A DNA stretch of 11,862 nucleotides, taken from contig NAVB01003675.1 in the NCBI GenBank assembly GCA_002179805.1, positions 1 to 11,862 of the forward strand, given 5' to 3'. The position numbers and the translations under genes were made by a program. This stretch comes from Acanthamoeba lenticulata (Eukaryota; Discosea; Longamoebia; Acanthamoebidae). Shown piece by piece: positions 7,758-11,862 of the stretch (position 1 is its first letter; each line of letters begins with the position of its first letter). The notes beneath the pieces are model-generated. The model was not told where the DNA came from. It ran no database searches and saw only the letters and a program-made list of their open reading frames with translations.

Positions 7758-9497
7758 ATGGAAGCCACGGAGTCCGGCGACGCACTTCCTGCTGCTGCAG
7801 GGCGAGCGTGTGCTCCATGCCGTGAGGCCCATGCGCACTGCGACAGGTACTACACCGCGTACTACACGTAGGCCTACGGGTTGACTCACGTATGCTTGCC
7901 AACACCGCAGAGCTGAGCCGTGCAGTCGCTGCTTGCAGCTTGGCAAAGCCACTTTGTGTCAGCCCCCACCGGCACGCAAGCGAGGACGGCCTTGCAAGAC
8001 CCCGCGCCCAGAGCCCACACCAACGCCGCCCCGCAAGAAGCCCTGCCACCCACCAAGCGCAGCACCACTCGGAGGCGGTGTAGAGTCTTCTCCGATAAAG
8101 CAACAGCTCCCGCCCCTCCTGCCTCGTGTTCGAGCGCCTGCAGCCACCACGACGAGCCCATCCTCCGACGGCTCGCCCCCTGGAGCCGAGATACGCGACG
8201 CCTCTAGCAAGGAGATGAGCCTATTCGTGACTTCGAGGCCGTTGTCGAACCCAACAGAAGACCAAAATCGTCCGACAACGACGGAGCGAAGCGTGGTGAA
8301 GGGCTTGGTCGAGCTCGTGAGAAGCGACCTGCGAGAAGTGAAGAGGCACAACGCTGCACTGCAGCTCGAGCTCAATGAGCTCCGGGCCTATCGCAAGAAG
8401 AGCGAGAAGCAGATACGGCATCTCGAGCAGCTCCAGCGCGAGAGCTCCAACCAGATTGCCGCTCTACTCGCACACAACCGCCAGATCTCGCCGTTATCAA
8501 CATCACTTGTCCGATGGCAACAGTGTTCGCCCGCGCTGGTCCAAGCGCTGCCGTTCCTGCGAGACTTTGACGCCAGCAGGATCATCGTGTCAGATCTACG
8601 GTGCGTCATTTATCGTTGATAATTGTCCCTTTTTTCTTTCCTGAGCTCATCGCATGGGATGATGGTGCACAACAGACAGCCATTCATTGTGCTTTTGCTC
8701 GAGCAAGTTCCGCTACTCGGCGCGCCCACGATTGCCTTTTGCTCGCCAGGCGCCAGCCACCTCCTGGGCTACGCGGCCGTGCGTTTTGCTCGAGGACCTC
8801 CTCGCGAACTTTTTGGGTGTTGACCTCATCCTTGGTTGCGGTGGCGCAGGAGGAGCTGCTGGGCCAGGTGGTCACTTCGATCGGCTGGGCGGACGCGGCC
8901 GCCATGAGCATGTTCATGACAGAGATGGTGAGAGCCCCTTCCCTGACAGACGTTAGCGATCCGTTCACGACCGCGATTGTGTGGCGTCGCCAAGGGCATC
9001 CCTCGCGCATCACGTGTCTTCACCAGAACCTGTGGCAAGGTGGAGCCTTGGTATGGCCCCCAAGAGGCGCACTTCATGAAGAGGAGACTCTAAACCTCTT
9101 CAAAATGGTCCAGGCGAAATGGCACCTTGCGCGGTTTGACCACGTGATTGAAGACCTCACGCCGGTGATGACAACGCCTCTCGTCAAAGAGATCAGCTTC
9201 CTGCCCGCCCAGCAGCAGCAACAGCAGCCCCGACCAAAAGGCCTCTCTAGTGGACAAGAAGAGAACACGACAACGTGGGCCACGAGCACAATCACAAGTT
9301 GGCCGCAGCCGGAAACCAACAGCATCGGGTTGCAGGACGGCTTGCTTGTGACGGAGGAGTCTGGGGTCCCACCGGCGCCCCAGGGCACGACCGATGGACT
9401 CGACCTGGACGAGCTCTTGGGCGCTCTGTGTTCATCCCCTGGAGGAGGGGGCGATGACTCATTTCTTGGGCTTTACAGCAGTGGTGTAAATAATTGA
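7758..9497 (+). CDS. Zn2Cys6 transcription factor with AT-hook, coiled coil and PAS domain
   Basis: Exons 7758-7846, 7911-8600, 8676-8778 and 8850-9497 join in matching phases to 509 residues. The zinc cluster has Cys at 18, 21, 28, 34, 37 and 46 (C-x2-C-x6-C-x5-C-x2-C-x8-C), the fungal Gal4-type pattern; intron 1 lies inside it. KRGRPCK at 53-59 is an AT-hook-like minor-groove binder. A Pro/Ser-rich linker leads to a long charged coiled coil (about 158-222), likely for dimerisation. A PAS-like domain follows (about 260-350): PTIAFCSPGASHLLGYAAEE matches the start of the fold and TAIVWRRQGHPSRIT the later strands. The tail has a short Gln run and an acidic-hydrophobic GLDLDELLGAL that could be an activation segment. 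Intron 3 falls within the PAS domain and its removal restores the frame. It should act in the nucleus; ligand and targets are unknown. Confidence 0.9.
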
Positions 9498-9551
9498 GCC
9501 AAATTCTTTTAAATAATATTTTTTAAAACAAATAAAAACCAAACAAGAAGC
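9498..9551. terminator. Convergent 3' ends of the transcription factor and LANCL genes
   Basis: Only 54 AT-rich bases separate the two stop codons, including AATAAA at 9531-9536 on the plus strand for the transcription factor mRNA. No clear AATAAA is seen on the minus strand, where the LANCL 3' UTR must run into the other gene. The two mRNAs probably overlap at their 3' ends. Confidence 0.6.
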
Positions 9552-11661
9552 TCAGACTTTCCCGAAGGGTTGTGGCGGGTCGAAGGCCGGGAAGGCCGAG
9601 TTCAGTGGGTCGTGGAGCACCTCCACGTACCCATATGTGGTTCCGGCCATGCCCTCTGGTGGTGGCAATCATCCCACGCAAGCATCAGTCCTCCTCGATG
9701 CCACACAAGCTTTTTGGAGGCTGCGCGTACCAAAGAGGGAATAAGGGCTGTCGGGCTCGCGCATGTTGGCGGCCTCTGGCGACGCGACAGACCAGAGCAT
9801 GAACACAGAGGCCCGGCGCAGATACTCCTCGTCGTGCGTGTGGCGATACAGGCTCAGAAAGGCGTACCTGTGGGCATGGGGCTCAGCTGAGGTGGCGTCC
9901 AGTGAGAAGGACGGGCGGCGTACGCGTTGCCCACAGCGCCGTGGCATAGGGAAATGGACTTCTTGAGGAGGCCCGCGCGCCAGACGAGCTCAGCGGCGCG
10001 CTTGGCTTCGATCAGCCACTTCTCGTCCCGGGTCAGCCCGTGCAGCCGGCAGAAGAGGCCCACCACTGTTGAGAGCAACCGCAACTCGAGTCAGCTGCCT
10101 CGAGGAGGAAGAGCAACCAACCAACAAGCCACCAAGAATACGAATACGGACCGCCTGGGGCACCGTGGCACCACTGGACCAAGTGGGCCCGACTGCTGTC
10201 CCCGTCTGCTTCCCCACGTTCAGCCCAGTGAGTTCACCACCACATCGTCGACCAAGCCCCTCACACGTACGGCACATGGGCAAGTTGCCCTCGCGCTGCA
10301 TGAGGCGCAACAGATATTCCGCCGAGGCGCACACGGCCCGCATGTCGTCCTGAAGTTTGACCCGGGACCCAGGCCCGCGAGCACGTGAGACGAACACTAG
10401 ACAAAGGCAAAGACCAAACACGCACACACGGACCGTGGACAGGAACTCGGGGTAGAATAGCAGCGTGTGGAGGATGCCGGCGAGGCCGTGGGCGGCCCCG
10501 AGGTACTCTGAGTGGTACCACTTGTACATGAGGGGCGACTCGTGCCGCCTGCGCACGTCGACGTCACCAGTCAATCGGTAGTCCAGATAAGACAAAGGAT
10601 TGGAGGGAGGGCTGGACCGCGAGTGGCTGTAGTCTCGGCCAGAGGCGACGATGGACTGCACCACACGACGTGCGATGTCCGACCAGCGAGCGGGCAAGAG
10701 GCTCCGCCCGATGTTGGCGTCGATGAATGCGAGACAGTACACGTAGCCTGCGACGTGGTGCAAGCCCGAGGAGGTCACACAGCTGGTGAAGGAGCTTCTC
10801 ATTCGAGGCGAGACAAAGGAGAACGCACCAGAGCGGCCATAGAGCAGTTCGCACTCGGGCTCGTCGAGGCATTCGCGGTGCCAGTCGAGCAGCCGGTCCA
10901 CCATCTCCGTCCTGCGCGCCATCAACAACCGTCAAATGGCAATCGAGGCAGACCAGGGAGAGGGAGGCCAGATGGACCGTCTTTTACCTCAAGTCCTCCT
11001 GTTTGCGGTAGTGCGCCACCACGGCGCAGAGGGCCATGACGCCGGCCTGGCCGCACAGGAAGCTGCTGATCCGATCCACCTCGTCCTCCTCTCCCTCGAG
11101 TTTCTCGCGGCACCTGCCATGAGCCAAAGGCCCCCAGGGTTGTTGAGACCTCATGGAACCCTCGGCAGAGGAGAGGGCACAACGATCGTCATCGTACTTT
11201 TGCCAGGCGGCACTGGCGTACTGGTGCGCTGCGTCTAGGTGGGCCTGGCGCTGGCGGTCGTCCGTGGCCGCCTGGAAAAGCCGCAGGTGAAGCAGGCCCA
11301 GCCCGCCCTGTCCTGCACGGTCATGTGGTTCCTCAGTTCGTTTCTGATACCATGCGGAAAGATGCTTCAAAGACGTATTCTTCTCTACACCGTGATACAC
11401 CTGGTGCCGTTTTCTGTTGGCGTCGTACCGATTCGGTTGAGAACGTAAGAAAAGCATAAGAAGAGGAAAGAAGAAGAAGGAAGCAGGGGCGCACGCTTGG
11501 GGAGAAGGAGGGCAGGCCGTGTCGAGGGTGTGCAAGTTGGTTGCAATTGCCCGTCGCAGCCGTGCCTCAAGCTCGACCTGCCGCCCAAGGTAGGCTTCTG
11601 AGCCCTGCTCAAGTGCCGCATTCGCAAAGCACAGCTCTTGCTCTTCTCTGCATGCTGCCAT
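9552..11661 (-). CDS. LanC-like protein (LANCL family)
   Basis: Ten exons (11661-11495, 11413-11198, 11113-10988, 10911-10829, 10747-10434, 10349-10271, 10205-10152, 10065-9924, 9867-9731, 9655-9552) join in matching phases to 473 residues. Family blocks appear in order: SSFLCGQAG, LLYGRSGYVY, SPLMYKWY, EYLGAAHGLAGI, VQWCHGAPG, LCHGAVGNAYAFLSLY and SPYSLFEGMAGT. The zinc ligands Cys341, Cys387 and His388 are present, with the same 46-residue gap as in animal LANCL1. LANCL proteins fold as a toroid of alpha-helices, bind glutathione and, in animals, add glutathione to dehydroamino acids in damaged proteins; bacterial LanC makes lanthionine rings. No lantibiotic-like genes are near, so a housekeeping role fits. 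A segment of about 20 Ser/Pro-rich residues precedes the SPLMYKWY block. The N-terminal exon 1-2 junction is the least certain; four introns are stop-free multiples of three. Confidence 0.93.
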
Positions 11662-11744
11662 CGATCTTTCTTGGCTTGATTTAAATTATTTATTATTTTA
11701 TTGTTATTATTTTTTGTTGGTGTGCAAAAGGTGTCACCCAACTT
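11662..11744. other. Short AT-rich upstream region of the LANCL gene
   Basis: These 83 bases just upstream of the LANCL ATG contain a T/A-rich block (about 11680-11716). If the next minus-strand gene really ends at 11745, this must serve as both its 3' end and the LANCL promoter. No specific signal is seen. Confidence 0.4.
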
Positions 11745-11862
11745 CTAGAAGTGCTGTTGGGGCGAACACGGCGGGCGATCATACTCCTGCCGCAGGTTGA
11801 GCTGGTCGGGCAGCCGTTGGCGCGGGCCCATTGGGGCACCTCCAGATGGCCTCGTTCAGCCG
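11745..11862 (-). CDS. Possible 3' end of another minus-strand gene
   Basis: On the minus strand a frame ending at TAG (11747-11745) has the strong C/G third-position bias of the neighbouring genes and would end in LRQEYDRPPCSPQQHF. It is open back to a TGA about 10 bases from the window edge, so an acceptor or frame change would be needed there. A second frame at the very edge (RLNEAIW) also looks coding and could be spliced to a different end. I cannot decide between them and do not recognise a family. Confidence 0.3.

Noticed and set aside
8928..9060. GTGAGA at 8928 as a splice donor in the transcription factor gene
   Set aside because: It is a good-looking donor, but reading through keeps a PAS-like strand pattern (TAIVWRRQGHPSRIT) and the frame stays open to the final stop, so no intron is needed.
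11302..11400. Alternative small introns in LANCL exon 2
   Set aside because: Candidate pairs give either about 39-bp introns, too short for this genome, or the wrong phase.
1..11862. Mobile elements, CRISPR arrays, bacterial operons or viral genes
   Set aside because: None seen: all recognised genes are spliced eukaryotic genes with uniform codon use, and no long terminal or tandem repeats are present.

Overview
The window is nuclear DNA from a compact, GC-rich eukaryotic genome with many short introns. I built seven gene models with 28 introns, mostly 56-97 bp long; the two longest are about 150 bp. Gene content (an IQGAP-type RasGAP, a Rab32-type GTPase, mitochondrial cytochrome c, a LanC-like protein and a Zn2Cys6 factor with a PAS domain) together with gene density and strong G/C at third codon positions suggests an amoebozoan, most likely Acanthamoeba or a relative. 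This is an inference from style and content, not a database match.

Layout from left to right. (1) 2-1859, plus: 3' part of an IQGAP/DGAP-type RasGAP protein. (2) 2494-3529, plus: six-exon Rab32/38-family GTPase. (3) 3898-4408, plus: two-exon cytochrome c. (4) 4752-5502, minus: four-exon selenoprotein H with an in-frame UGA in a CxxU motif and a well-formed type II SECIS element in its 3' UTR at 4586-4650. (5) 5559-7272, minus: five-exon protein with about 12 membrane segments, not recognised, carrying a thrice-repeated HW motif. (6) 7758-9497, plus: four-exon transcription factor with Zn2Cys6 cluster, AT-hook, coiled coil and PAS domain. (7) 9552-11661, minus: ten-exon LanC-like (LANCL) protein with intact zinc ligands. 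(8) Beyond 11745, minus: perhaps the 3' end of another gene.

The genes do not form one pathway. Two have redox or thiol links (SelH, and LANCL, whose family binds glutathione), and cytochrome c serves respiration. The most notable result is the selenoprotein H gene. Its Sec-containing exon is only 77 nt, and a pipeline reading UGA as stop would miss it; both the splice phases and the SECIS support it. Other points of interest are a non-standard 5' splice-site consensus (GTNCG in 20 of 28 introns), several stop-free introns whose length is a multiple of three, and a strong hairpin just after the Rab32 stop codon.
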